A program made the translations under genes and the position numbers. DNA of 62,900 nucleotides from positions 1 through 62,900 of the forward strand of contig JAYREU010000010.1 of the NCBI GenBank assembly GCA_041908765.1, read 5' to 3'. How positions within the stretch are numbered: the stretch's first letter is position 1; each line of letters opens with the position of its first letter. The stretch comes from CAYUST01 sp041908765. Lineage in GTDB: Bacteria; Patescibacteriota; Gracilibacteria; Absconditabacterales; Absconditicoccaceae. Below the pieces are notes generated by a model that did not search any database, was not told where the DNA came from, and was given only the letters and a program-made list of their open reading frames with translations. Below, piece after piece: positions 51,215-59,904 of the stretch.

Positions 51215-51305
51215 CGATTTCTTGAATTTACTCCGAAGTAGATCGGAGGATCCCGAAGGACGAATGTACCTACACTATACAGATTTTTTTCAAAATTACA
51301 ATATT
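51186..51305 (-). ncRNA. Candidate small RNA, minus strand
   Basis: Minus strand: TTGTAA (about 51300), 16 bases, then TATAGT (about 51278) as a promoter, a transcript with CTCCGA / TCGGAG hairpin (51231-51248), and the terminator AATCGCTA / TAGCGATT followed by T7 (51186-51215). Length would be about 85 bases. It contains TCGTCCTTCGG, also found between the purA stop and its terminator. It overlaps the 3' end of the PemK-like gene in antisense. Confidence 0.45.
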
Positions 51306-51345
51306 TTGTTCTAGAAAAAATCATCTATTTCTCTATATTGAGGTT

Positions 51346-51978
51346 ATGAAACTCTTCTTGGCATCTGCTCTCGACAACATGAAAGATCAACTACTCGCAG
51401 AAGTAGGTAGTTTGCAGGGCAAGAAGATTGCATATTGTATCAATCCAGCAGATGAAAGAACAGCAATAGAATGAACTGATATCCGATGGCTCAAAAATGA
51501 TAGAGATATGCTGGTAGAATGTGGAACTGAACTTGTGCCAGTAGATTTGAGGGTGATGCAGGGTGAAGAGTTGAAGCTAGTTTTGGAATCTTGCGATATG
51601 CTCTTTGTGTCTGGCGGGGATACGAACTATTTTCTAAAATTAGCTCACGAAAGTGGGTATGCAACTCTCTTGCCTGACCTCATAGGAAGACAACAAAAAG
51701 TGTACTTGAGCACGAGTGCAGGGAGTTGTGTGATGGGAAGTTTCGTGCGTGCATATGCTGCTGATGGATCCATTACAGAATTGATTCCAGGATTTTGATA
51801 CTATCAGACAATGATGGTGCCACATCGATGAAGAGGAACTGCATTCAACAAAGCAAAATACCTCTGACAGATGGAACGCCTTTTTGATGAGGGCTGGAGT
51901 TTTTTGGCATTGACGGACTATCAAGCAATTGTCGTTGAAGAACACTGAATGAGGATAGTGACGGCAGCGAGTAAATAA
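51346..51978 (+). CDS. Peptidase S51-like protein, copy 2
   Basis: 210 residues. MLFVSGGDTNYFLKLAH (about 85), STSAGSCVMGSFVRAY (nucleophile Ser, about 128) and HRGRGTAFNKAKYLGQ (about 170) follow the S51 family. Compared with copy 1 the active-site GSSAGSC has become STSAGSC, and VPHRGRG has a His where copy 1 has LPHWGAEG, so the two may differ in substrate. Five TGA codons give Gly. Stop TAA. Confidence 0.88.
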
Positions 51979-52023
51979 TTTTTTAATTTCTTCTGTAGTT
52001 ATTCTTGGGAAAATGAAGTGTAA

Positions 52024-52052
52024 GTGGTATCACAGTTTGTGATACCTTTTTT
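52024..52052 (+). promoter_or_regulatory. Palindrome before ORF6N gene: terminator or operator
   Basis: GTATCACAGTTTGTGATAC is a perfect hairpin followed by CTTTTTTTAT, so it can end the S51 transcript. Its core TCACAGTTTGTGA is nearly the same as TCACAATTTGTGA inside the ORF6N gene at 52272-52284, so it may also bind the ORF6N product. Confidence 0.5.
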
Positions 52053-52071
52053 TATTTGTCTCAAATCAACT

Positions 52072-52596
52072 ATGCATACTCAGCTCCCTCAAGAACATAT
52101 CATGGCAAAAATTCTGGTCATCAGAGGACAAAAAGTACTTTTAGATAAGGATTTGGCACATTTGTATTGAATTGAGACTAAAGTGTTGAAGCAGGCAGTG
52201 CGTAGGAATATTGCGCGTTTTCCGGATGATTTTATGTTGACATTGAGTGAAGAAGAATATAGAAATTGGAGGTCACAATTTGTGACCTCCAATTCTGGTG
52301 ATGCGAAATGACTTAGATATAAGCCATTTGCATTCACGGAACATTGAGTTCTCATGTTAGCCAACGTATTGAAGTCACAAAGAGCATTGGAGATTAGTTT
52401 ACAGATCATCAGAGTATTCGTTGCTATGAGGCATATGCTCGCCACACAACAGTGGTTGGAGCAGAAAATGCAAGAGATTGAGCAACGTCTGGGAGAGCAT
52501 GATGAAAAAATGCTAGAGCTTTGGTTTGAACTCAAAAAACTGACAGATACGCCTGAGCCGACAAATACCAGGAAGATTTGATTTGTTGTAGAATAA
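52072..52596 (+). CDS. ORF6N-domain DNA-binding protein
   Basis: 174 residues. The ORF6N domain covers about 10-100: IRGQKVLLDKDLAHLYG, LKQAVRRNIARFPDDFM and a loop ending YKPFAFTEHGVLMLANVLK, followed by a helical coiled-coil tail. Such proteins come from phage and mobile elements and bind DNA. The coding sequence holds a perfect palindrome (52264-52290) at WRSQFVTSN. Four TGA codons give Gly. Stop TAA. Its context (toxin, duplicated peptidases) suggests an accessory patch. Confidence 0.88.
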
Positions 52597-52793
52597 ATTT
52601 ACCCTTTGCTATAATTCGCTCCAACTATTGTGGAGGAGGTCCATAAGGACATAATGTTATATGTATGTTTAAACTGAATTGGATTTCAAGTAGAAATCGC
52701 TTCGTCGCAAGCTCCTCGCGATGACGGGGGAGTAATAAGAGTGGCATTCTCTCCTCAATTGGATATAACAAGGCATTTATCCGTCCAAGAGGT
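52597..52793. other. Intergenic region with hairpins before SMR gene
   Basis: Contains GGTCC ATAA GGAC (52644-52656), an A-rich part and the repeat CGCTTCGTCGCAAGCTCCTC with GCGATGACGGGGGAG (52698-52729), a common dispersed element type. SMR transporter genes of the guanidine exporter group are often under riboswitches; I cannot match the known guanidine aptamers here. Confidence 0.35.
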
Positions 52794-53117
52794 ATGGCAA
52801 AGCGAGTTTTTCCTATTATGATGCTGATCGCTTTTGAGGCAGTAGCAGATTACTTCGCGACTAAATGGGGCAATGGAGGACAAAAAGCAATTATTGCTTT
52901 CACGGCAATTTTTTTCTATATTGTCTGCAATACATTTTGGTTGTTCGCACTCAAAAATGGCGTAGGACTAGGCAAGGGGAATATCATCTTCGCCGTGTGA
53001 AGTAGTATCTTGGCGATTGCTTTGTGAATCTTCATCTTCCATGAGCAGTATTCGCCTATCCAAATGGCAGGATTGGTGCTCGGTATTATTTCGTTGTTGT
53101 TGGTGAATTTGGAGTAG
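52794..53117 (+). CDS. Small multidrug resistance (SMR) family transporter
   Basis: 107 residues with four membrane helices. AFEAVADYFATKWGNGG (helix 1, Glu about residue 14), FWLFALKNGVGLGKGNIIFAV (helix 2-3) and IFIFHEQYSPIQMAGLVLG (helix 4) fit the EmrE/Gdx family, dual-topology dimers that exchange cations or guanidinium for protons. Substrate is open. Two TGA codons give Gly. Stop TAG. Confidence 0.88.
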
Positions 53118-53141
53118 CGATTTTTTAGTTCATGCAATGCG

Positions 53142-53789
53142 ATGTCAGAATTACTTATGGTACAAGACGAACATAATGCGACCTTTCCCTATGATAGAAA
53201 GCAGTTTTATGATGAACAAATTAGTCAGTTTCAACAAGGGATACCACCCACACAATATATTCATATCATCAACGTCCTTTTGGTCAATCACGCAGGTGAA
53301 CTCATCATTCAAAAAAGATCACACGACAAAAGACATAATGCAGGTCTTTTGGATAAATCAATTTGAGGGCATGTGCAGTGGTGAGATACCGTTGATTATT
53401 CGGTGATGGTGGAAAGTGTCCAAGAGCTCCAAGTACCAAGTATCGTGATCAAAGCAGATGACGACTTCGCAAAAAGATTTACGTTGTTGCAGGACTACTT
53501 GAATACTATAGCATTGGTCAAGCACATTGATTCAAATAAGTTTCTTCTCCAAAAATGCATGCAAGAAGGCGTGATACCTATCTGACACTTTGTACATATT
53601 TTCTTTGGTGCCTATGACGGCGCCATCAAAAATGTCGACAGCGAGGCGAAGTGAGTGTTGTTTTACACACTAGATGAGTTGCTTGCAGAGATGCAAACGG
53701 TACCACAAATATTTACTGACGACCTCCATCAGTTTATTCCCAAGTATGAAAAGGAACTGAGAGATTTTATTACGTTGGTGAAAAAGTAG
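53142..53789 (+). CDS. Nudix-fold protein with degenerate box
   Basis: 215 residues. The N-terminal IHIINVLLVNHAGELIIQKR and LDKSIGGHVQWGDT match Nudix proteins near the IPP isomerase/YfcD group. The box is damaged: the first Glu is Asp (WGDT) and the REUXEE helix is replaced by VESVQELQ, so hydrolysis is doubtful. Six TGA codons give Gly, two in the GG of the box. It ends one base before the sufB ATG, so the two are co-transcribed with the SMR gene 24 bp upstream. Confidence 0.78.
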
Positions 53790-53790
53790 C

Positions 53791-55176
53791 ATGGATAAAG
53801 CCCTTCGTGATGCCCTCGATAGCACCGACAACATCACCTACACGCAACAGATACGTGGACTCAATGAGGAGACGGTGCGTGCAATTTCTGCACACTTGGA
53901 GGAGCCACAGCGGATGCTGGAGCATAGATTAGCATCTCTCGAACATTTTTTCAAGATGCCTATGCCTACCTGGTGACCTCCACTGGATGGATTGGATTTC
54001 AATGAGTTGGTCTATTATGCACAGCCAGAGCAGTCAGAGATGCAAAGTGATTGGGAGAAAGTAGATCCGACGATCAAAGAGAAGTTTGCGCGTTTGGGGA
54101 TTCCTGACGCTGAGCAACGCTACCTTGCAGGAGCGGGCGGACAGATGGACTCTGAGGTGGTCTATCATAATATCAAAGCAAAGCGAGCAGAAAAAGGAGT
54201 GATCTTCGAGGATATGTCGTGAGCGGTGAAATCACATGAAGCATTGGTCAAAAAATATTTCATGAAGTTGATTCCCAAACATGACCATAAGTTTATGGCG
54301 CTCCATGGTGCGGTCTGGTCGTGAGGGACATTCATTTATGTGCCACAGGGCGTGATCGTAGATGAACCTCTCCAGGCCTATTTTCGCATGAACTCATTGT
54401 CGTGAGGGCAGTTTGAGCATACGCTAATTATCGTAGAAGATGATGCACAGTGCGATTATATCGAAGGATGTAGCGCACCCAAAATGAATAAAAAATCCTT
54501 GCACGCAGGAGGCGTGGAAGTCTATGTCGGCAAACGCGCGAAGATGCGTTATAGTTCTGTCGAAAACCGATCTACCAATACCTACAACTTAAATACCAAG
54601 AGAGCAACGGTGTGAGAAGATGCATTTATGGAACGAGTGAATGGCAATCTGTGAAGTTGCACGACGATGTTGTATCCGTGTTCAATTCTGCAAGGCGATC
54701 GTGCGAAGACCGACATGCTCGGCATTGCTGTCGCAGGTGCGGGACAAAACCAAGATACCTGATCCAAAGTCATTCATATTGGTAAACATTCGAGCTCGAC
54801 GATCGTGAGTAAATCTATCTCCAAGGACGGTGGAATTTCTACCTATCGTGGTATAGTCGACATCAAAGCTTCGGCAGAATGAGCAACCAATGCAACAGAA
54901 TGTGATGCATTGCTCATGGATGATATTTCTGTCAGCACGACTATTCCCATCATCGTCGCCAACAATGACACAGCAACTATTGCCCATGAAGCCAGTGCGG
55001 GTAGAGTGGATGAACTACTCCTGTTCTACTTGCAGTCTCGTGGACTGGGAGAAGAAAAAGCCATGGCCATGATCGTGAACGGCTTCATCTCTCCTATCGT
55101 CAAAAAACTCCCCCTCGAATATGCATGAGAGTTGAATAGATTGATCGAGATGGAAATGGAGTGATCAGTCTGATAG
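53791..55176 (+). CDS. sufB: SufB, Fe-S cluster scaffold
   Basis: 461 residues, full length. Signature segments EKVDPTIKEKFARLGIPDAE, GVIFEDMS, HDHKFMALHGAVWSGGTF, VPQGVIVDEPLQAYFRMNS, EGCSAPKMNKKSLHAG and C-terminal EASAGRVDELLLFYLQSRG are all present. SufB holds nascent clusters in the SufBC2D complex. Twelve TGA codons give Gly, including WSGG and LSGG positions where the family has glycine, strong proof of the code. Stop TAG after SVG. Confidence 0.96.
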
Positions 55177-55362
55177 ACTTAAGATTTAAGAAATAAGAAT
55201 TTAGAATCTAGATATAAGTGTGCTGTCATTCTGAATCCTTGCGGAGCAAGGGTGAAGAATCCAGGAGAAATAAAAATACTAAATAAAACGTTTCCTGGAT
55301 GTGCTATCCCCGTAAGGGGGCTTCGCTGCGCTTCCAGCTTGTTCAGCATGACGACAAAAAAA
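55177..55362. repeat. Intergenic dispersed repeats
   Basis: ACTTAAGATTTAAGAAATAAG and AATTTAGAATCTAGATA (55177-55213) belong to the A-rich repeat family. TGTCATTCTGAA at 55222 and TTCAGCATGACGACA at 55341 are ends of a longer inverted element that holds a second hairpin, CCCCGTAAGGGGG. Confidence 0.6.
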
Positions 55363-55381
55363 CCTGCTTGGGACAAGCAGG
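55363..55381 (-). terminator. Terminator of small membrane protein gene
   Basis: Minus strand: CCTGCTTG / CAAGCAGG hairpin with a T7 run, 33 bases after the TGA at 55415-55417. Its place supports that TGA as the historical stop of that gene. Confidence 0.82.
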
Positions 55382-55414
55382 TGAAAGGGGTAAGTGATTT
55401 TTTCTGTGTCAGTT

Positions 55415-55708
55415 TCACTGGGTGAAGATAGCTACATAGGTCATTATCCAAAAGATAAGACCAATGACCGCTGAGGGAATCCATGCAACTTTTGTCTTTC
55501 TGATGAAGTACTGATAAATAAAATTGGCACTTGAACATAACGTTACGTACATTATCAGTACAGGTGTGTGTCCGGGATTTTGCGGATTGAGTAAGTACTC
55601 ATATCCAATCAGTATCCCCATAACTATCAGAGTTACTGCTAGTACCCCGAAAATAATGTTTTGCGCAAAATCCATTTCATCTCGCGCGGCTTGTTCATAT
55701 ACGTTCAT
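55415..55708 (-). CDS. Small membrane protein, apparently ending in TGA
   Basis: 97 residues with three membrane helices (about 15-35, 45-62, 72-94), not recognised. The frame ends ...VAIFTQ at TGA 55415-55417. If read as Gly the frame continues for 37 codons through the terminator and a dispersed repeat to TAG 55304-55306, giving an unlikely basic tail. No TGA occurs inside, and Gly codons are GGN. This is the third gene in the window with a TGA stop by architecture. Confidence 0.65.
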   Translation of the reverse strand: MNVYEQAARDEMDFAQNIIFGVLAVTLIVMGILIGYEYLLNPQNPGHTPVLIMYVTLCSSANFIYQYFIRKTKVAWIPSAVIGLIFWIMTYVAIFTQ

Positions 55709-55835
55709 ACTTTTTTTTTATTGCCTACTTGGCTCAAACAATGTAATTATTTATCATAATAAGTCAATATAGACTTGATTTTTGTCTCATGATGGTTACT
55801 ATGAGCGGTATTGCTCATCATTAAAAAATAAGCTT

Positions 55836-56072
55836 ATGAAACAAGAAAAAATAAATGCCCTCTATGTTTGGGGGAAAGTGGTATTTGGATTATTTGTTTA
55901 TGCATTTTTTGTGTACTTCGTGATGGTGTGCACAGATGCGAAGATTACAGAAACAAGAACTTGGGTTGGAGCAGGAGTATGCTGGATATTTACACATATT
56001 ATCTACAGATTTATCTTGCGCAACGTACCTATTGCTCACAACAGAAAAACACTTGCAGGATGATGCAGGTAG
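55836..56072 (+). CDS. Small membrane protein
   Basis: 78 residues with two membrane helices (WGKVVFGLFVYAFFVYFVMV and WVGAGVCWIFTHIIYRFIL). Not recognised. TGA 56061-56063 near the end is read as Gly and the gene stops at TAG 56070-56072, overlapping the next gene by about 10 bases. The overlap implies coupled translation. Confidence 0.65.
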
Positions 56073-56521
56073 CACCAAAACTCACGATCAACGTCCACTG
56101 CCCTTGGGCAAAGGATGATACTGTAGAGTTTCAATTGGCACTCCATCGCAGAAATTCCCAACAGGAATTTGTAATGGAACCAGAAGAGTTCTACCAAAAA
56201 TGGACTGGCACTGTCCCTGAAGCACCACATTATGAATTGGAGATTGTTTCATTACCACCAGATGCCAAGAAAGTGAAACTCCATGTGCATCCTGTGGGAA
56301 ACTTACAATTCGTCTGTTGGACGAGCCATGTCCCTGATGAAGATGATGCGGAGCATGTTGCCCTTGTGTGGGCGTTGGGTAGTGCATATACTATCAGAGC
56401 TTCTGGAACTCCCTTTGATCAGCTCCTGTATCGAAAAGATATTGGTGGCAACATCAAAAAGTTCAAGGATGTACTCGAAAAAGAATTTAATATTTACATC
56501 AAAAGTGCAGTAACGAAATAA
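56063..56521 (+). CDS. Hypothetical protein, 152 residues
   Basis: Not recognised. A soluble alpha/beta protein: INVHCPWAKDDTVEFQLALH, PHYELEIVSLPPDAKKVKLH and ALGSAYTIRASGTPFDQLLY. A second ATG lies three bases upstream at 56060. No signal peptide, no cysteines in obvious pairs. TAA stop followed by a terminator at 56545-56573. Confidence 0.7.
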   Translation: MQVAPKLTINVHCPWAKDDTVEFQLALHRRNSQQEFVMEPEEFYQKWTGTVPEAPHYELEIVSLPPDAKKVKLHVHPVGNLQFVCWTSHVPDEDDAEHVALVWALGSAYTIRASGTPFDQLLYRKDIGGNIKKFKDVLEKEFNIYIKSAVTK

Positions 56522-56544
56522 TTTCTACTTGAAAAGTAGAGCAA

Positions 56545-56573
56545 TCCTGAGGAACCCCTCAGGATTTTTTTTG
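56545..56573 (+). terminator. Terminator, with a second hairpin for the LRR gene
   Basis: TCCTGAGG / CCTCAGGA hairpin with a T8 run, 23 bases after TAA 56521. A separate GCCGCCAC / GTGGCGGC hairpin at 56582-56603 serves the minus-strand LRR gene. Confidence 0.85.
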
Positions 56574-56623
56574 TAGAGAAAAGCCGCCACGGAGTGGCGG
56601 CTTAGTAATCACTTGAGAAGCTA

Positions 56624-57565
56624 TTATGCACATGAAGCGGAATCTTGTGTGCCTCGGTCGATGTGTGCGTCGATTCGGTTTTGCATATCTGGTGAGTAGC
56701 CTTCCATGATGAACTGATTGTTGGAAAGGTCTATTTTGTCTTCAATTTGCAATTTAGAGAATGATTCGGGGAGAGGATCACAGAACTGATTGTTATCTAC
56801 TACCAACCGACTCAACTCAGGGAGGTCGCTAAGTGTCTCAGGGAGTGGACCAGAGAATGCATTATTTGCTACGGAGAGCGTACGCAAGTTTTGGAGCGCA
56901 GAAATAGCAGGTGAAATTTTGCCGGTTAATTGATTACGAGCAACGGCGATATTTTGTAGTGTCTTGATACTGTACAAACTCGTTGGGAGTTGATCGGTCA
57001 ATGCGTTACGAGAAAGTACGAGATTGACTAATGCTTTGCATCCACCGATTGCATCGGGGATTGCACCATTGAGCTGGTTGTCAGCGAGGGTCAAATCACG
57101 TAGCAAGGTGAGATCTCCTATCTGATCAGGGAGGGGTCCTTCGAGACCATTGTTAGACAGATCAATTGCTACGATATGTCCTGCATCACAGGTAATGCCA
57201 TACCAACTACATGGTGAGAGATTGCTGAGCCAATGTTCTTTCTTTTTCCAAGTTTCACCTGCAGTCGTAGTGTACAAAGCAACTAATGCTTCGCATTCTT
57301 CGGTAGGAACTTGTACGTTGTCGCTACATGAGGTATAAGATTTGGTGTCTCCTGCAGAGAGCTTGGGGTCAGATGCTAGCCATTTTTCTTCTAGGGCGCC
57401 TGCTTGCTCAGTCGAGTCAGGAGCAGTTTGTGCTGTATCTGTAGTAGATTGTGTACGCAAATCTACTCACGGCGTGATATCCGTAGGAGTTTTCAAACTA
57501 TACAATCCTATTGCCCCTACCAGTACTCATATACAGAATAATAAGAGACCTTGACGTGTTTGCAT
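56624..57565 (-). CDS. Plant-type leucine-rich repeat surface protein
   Basis: 313 residues. One N-terminal membrane helix (about 7-27, with one TGA as Gly) anchors it; after a Ser/Thr/Asp-rich linker comes an LRR-capping segment (ETWKKKEHWLSNLSPCSWYG) and about seven LRRs of the plant subtype (VAIDLSNNGLEGPLPDQIG, LTLADNQLNGAIPDAIG, LSVANNAFSGPLPETL). Plant-type LRRs bind proteins. In a host-attached CPR cell it may contact the host; this is inference. Stop TAA. Confidence 0.88.
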
Positions 57566-57663
57566 GAGGGGTGGATGCAGAGAATAAAAGTGAAACGGAA
57601 TTATTCGTAATAAACGTAATGTATGTATCACAAACGATTTTGCAATTGTTTTATTGAGCCTCC

Positions 57664-58173
57664 TTATTTAACGAAGAGATCATAGACTATTCTCACCATA
57701 GGATCTGCGTCTGGTCCACGAGTAATTGCGCCTCCCAATGCTCAGGTAATAGTGAGCAAGACGATGCCCGCGCAAGCGCCTAGGGCTATGATCCATCTCG
57801 TTGCTCGCCAAGCACGTAGGGTAGTTATGAAACGAGTGAGAGTAGCAGGTACGAAGCGTGTCCGTAGTTGGTGTGTATGGATCACAAACACCAATCTAAT
57901 GATCGAAAGCACGAGAAACAAGCTATACGTTTTCTCTGCAAATTCTTCATGGGTATGGATGAGATCAGTCTGCCCTCAGACGATCTCTTGAGCAACTTCT
58001 CATGATTGTAATGCGAAGAATGTGCCGACTGTACCTACCCACAGCAGAAACAACTTAGTCGTTTCTAGTTTTTGTAATCGTGACTTTGGGAAAAAACAAT
58101 AGGCAATCTCTAGCATACAATACAGCATCAAGCACGCAATAGGAAAGTGGACGATAATTGGATGGACGTTCAT
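57664..58173 (-). CDS. DUF2231-like membrane protein
   Basis: 169 residues with four membrane helices. The start MNVHPIIVHFPIACLMLYCM is the DUF2231 signature (conserved H and P), followed by a GEVAQEIVG segment and HTHEEFAEK, also typical. These inner-membrane proteins often accompany electron-transfer genes; function unknown. Six TGA codons give Gly. ATG 58173; stop TAA 57664-57666. Confidence 0.8.
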
Positions 58174-58237
58174 AATGAGTGAGGTTGAGGACATAAAATT
58201 GATCATATGGTAGCAATCTTGGAGCAGAAAGGAAGAC

Positions 58238-58363
58238 ATACTGAACCACCATGAAAATTTGTATTTTACAAATTTTCTGGATGATTCAGTTTATGCTAAC
58301 CGATTTAGGTTTTGCAACTTTGAACTTGTGAAAATGGTGCAATTTCCTAAAGCGGATTAGTAT
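58238..58363 (-). repeat. Two-hairpin structured repeat, copy C
   Basis: Read on the minus strand: ATACTAATCCGCTTTAGG, a long variable loop, CCTAAATCGGTTAG, then CTGAATCATCC / GGTGGTTCAG with an inner AAAATTTGTA / TACAAATTTT stem. Same order and wobble strand as copies A and B, 46 kb away. It lies between the DUF2231 gene and the RlmL-like gene. Confidence 0.8.
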
Positions 58364-58391
58364 GAAACAGCCCCCCATTTTTTGATGATAC

Positions 58392-59522
58392 TTATATTTT
58401 CTTGGTAAAAATTCGAGCAGGAGTGGCGCCTTGCCTGATCTCATTATGTTTTCGTCGAGAAGGCAGAAAGAGAGACTTCGCCTGTGCATACGCTGAAATG
58501 ACGGCGCCACTTCGACCTTTTTGTAAAATCAACGTCGCTAAACGCTGATGCACACGTTTCGTCTGATCAGACTGCATGCGCATATCATAGGGAGGATTTG
58601 CTATGACCGTCGTCGGTTCATGTGCATCGAGAGGAGCGGGGAGCGGGGTCGCACAGACATCTTGATGGACGAAGGTAATATAGTTTCCTACACCGGCAAG
58701 TTCTGCATTTTCTTTGGCTGCTTGGACCATATCGATATCTAGATCCGATCCTACTAACGTCCATGTTTTTTCGATACGTTTGGTATCAGCTTCTGCGAGG
58801 AGTTGCTCCCACAAGGTTGCCTCATAATTGGGAAAATCTTGGAAAGCGAAGCTTCTGTGATTTCCAGGAGGAATATTTGCTGCGATGCGTGCTGCCTCGA
58901 TGAGCAACGTGCCACCACCACAGCAGGGGTCTCGCAGGGGTTGATGAAAACGTCGATTGCTGAGCAAGACGACAGCGCTCGCAAGGTGCTCTTTGAGACT
59001 TGCCTCTGACTGATATTTTCTGTAGCCTCTCTCGTGCAAACTCGGTCACGATGTGTTGATCAGAATATGGGCGGTGTTGCCTTGGAGCAAAATGAGTATG
59101 CCTTGCGTAGGTTGAGTAGGCTCTTTGGTAGTGAGCGTCGCTTGGAGTTCGAGGAAGGCTTTGTGCGCCACTGACTGGATGGATTGCACAGCATGCAAAG
59201 GCGACTCTTGGGTGATGACTTCTATCGAGAGGGGAGTATCTTGATGCATCCATGCAGAAATGTCTGTCTGTTTGACCAATTGGAAAAGATCTTCAAAGCT
59301 CGTGACCTCACCTTGCGTGAGTTCATAAAATACTTTGTTGGCAGTACGCAATCGCAGATTGAGCGAATAGATACTGGTGAGGCTCTCCTCAGTCAATCGA
59401 CAGCCAGTCGGGAAGGTCCCTCGAGGCTGATAGCCTAGGCGTTTACACTCTGTCCCCACGAGCGAGCTAAGTCCAAACGGACAGGTAATCAGAAGCATCT
59501 TCTCTAGGTAATAAACGTGCAT
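58392..59522 (-). CDS. rRNA guanine-N2 methyltransferase, RlmL/COG0116-like
   Basis: 376 residues. The N-terminal 150 include a THUMP-like region (LLITCPFGLSSLVGTECKRL, SAWMHQDTPLSIEVITQ); the C-terminal half is a Rossmann methyltransferase with DPCCGGGTLLIEAA (SAM site, about 190), VGSDLDIDMVQAAKENAEL and the N6/N2 motif VIANPPYDMRM (about 305). Members methylate guanine N2 in 23S rRNA. One TGA gives Gly. ATG 59522 or 59498. Stop TAA. Confidence 0.9.
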
Positions 59523-59578
59523 ACTCTATACAAAGTCCTTTCAATTGACAGTGGATATACTAAAAAATCATAAAAAAA

Positions 59579-59602
59579 ACCGCTGTGCATGCACAGCGGT
59601 TC
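59579..59602 (-). terminator. Terminator of the lipoprotein gene cluster
   Basis: AACCGCTGTGC / GCACAGCGGTT hairpin, with T8 on the minus strand, 18 bases after the TAA of the gene at 59621. Confidence 0.85.
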
Positions 59603-59620
59603 AAGAACGTTTTGATAGTT

Positions 59621-59896
59621 TTACTTAGACTCCACAAATATGACCTTTCCCTCGTTGATACCATAGTTGGAATCTTCTTGGAAGGTGCTGGTTTCAGGCA
59701 CTTCACCTATTCGCATAGGCCGATATTGATACCAAAGATTACTTTCTTTCCAGGTGGCACTCATTAGCTTGGTGCCTGGAGGAAGAGTAACCGTGATTGT
59801 ACCACCAAATTTTTTGGCACGCTCTTTGGCAGTACACTGACAGAACACAAGGAGTGTCAGACAAATGAGCAAAAACGCAAACATTTTTTTCATCAT
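59621..59896 (-). CDS. Small lipoprotein-like exported protein
   Basis: 91 residues. Signal peptide MMKKMFAFLLICLTLLVFCQ with a lipobox-like VFCQC; mature part of about 70 residues, beta-rich, not recognised (TITVTLPPGTKLMSATWKES). Last of three genes encoding short exported proteins on this strand, 8 bases after the previous gene. No in-frame TGA; TAA stop. Confidence 0.7.
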   Translation of the reverse strand: MMKKMFAFLLICLTLLVFCQCTAKERAKKFGGTITVTLPPGTKLMSATWKESNLWYQYRPMRIGEVPETSTFQEDSNYGINEGKVIFVESK

Positions 59897-59904
59897 GAAA
59901 GTAT

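Noticed and set aside
52597..52793. Guanidine riboswitch before the SMR transporter
   Set aside because: Some ACGG-containing hairpin sequence is present, but the paired loops of the known aptamers could not be matched and the segment is a dispersed repeat.
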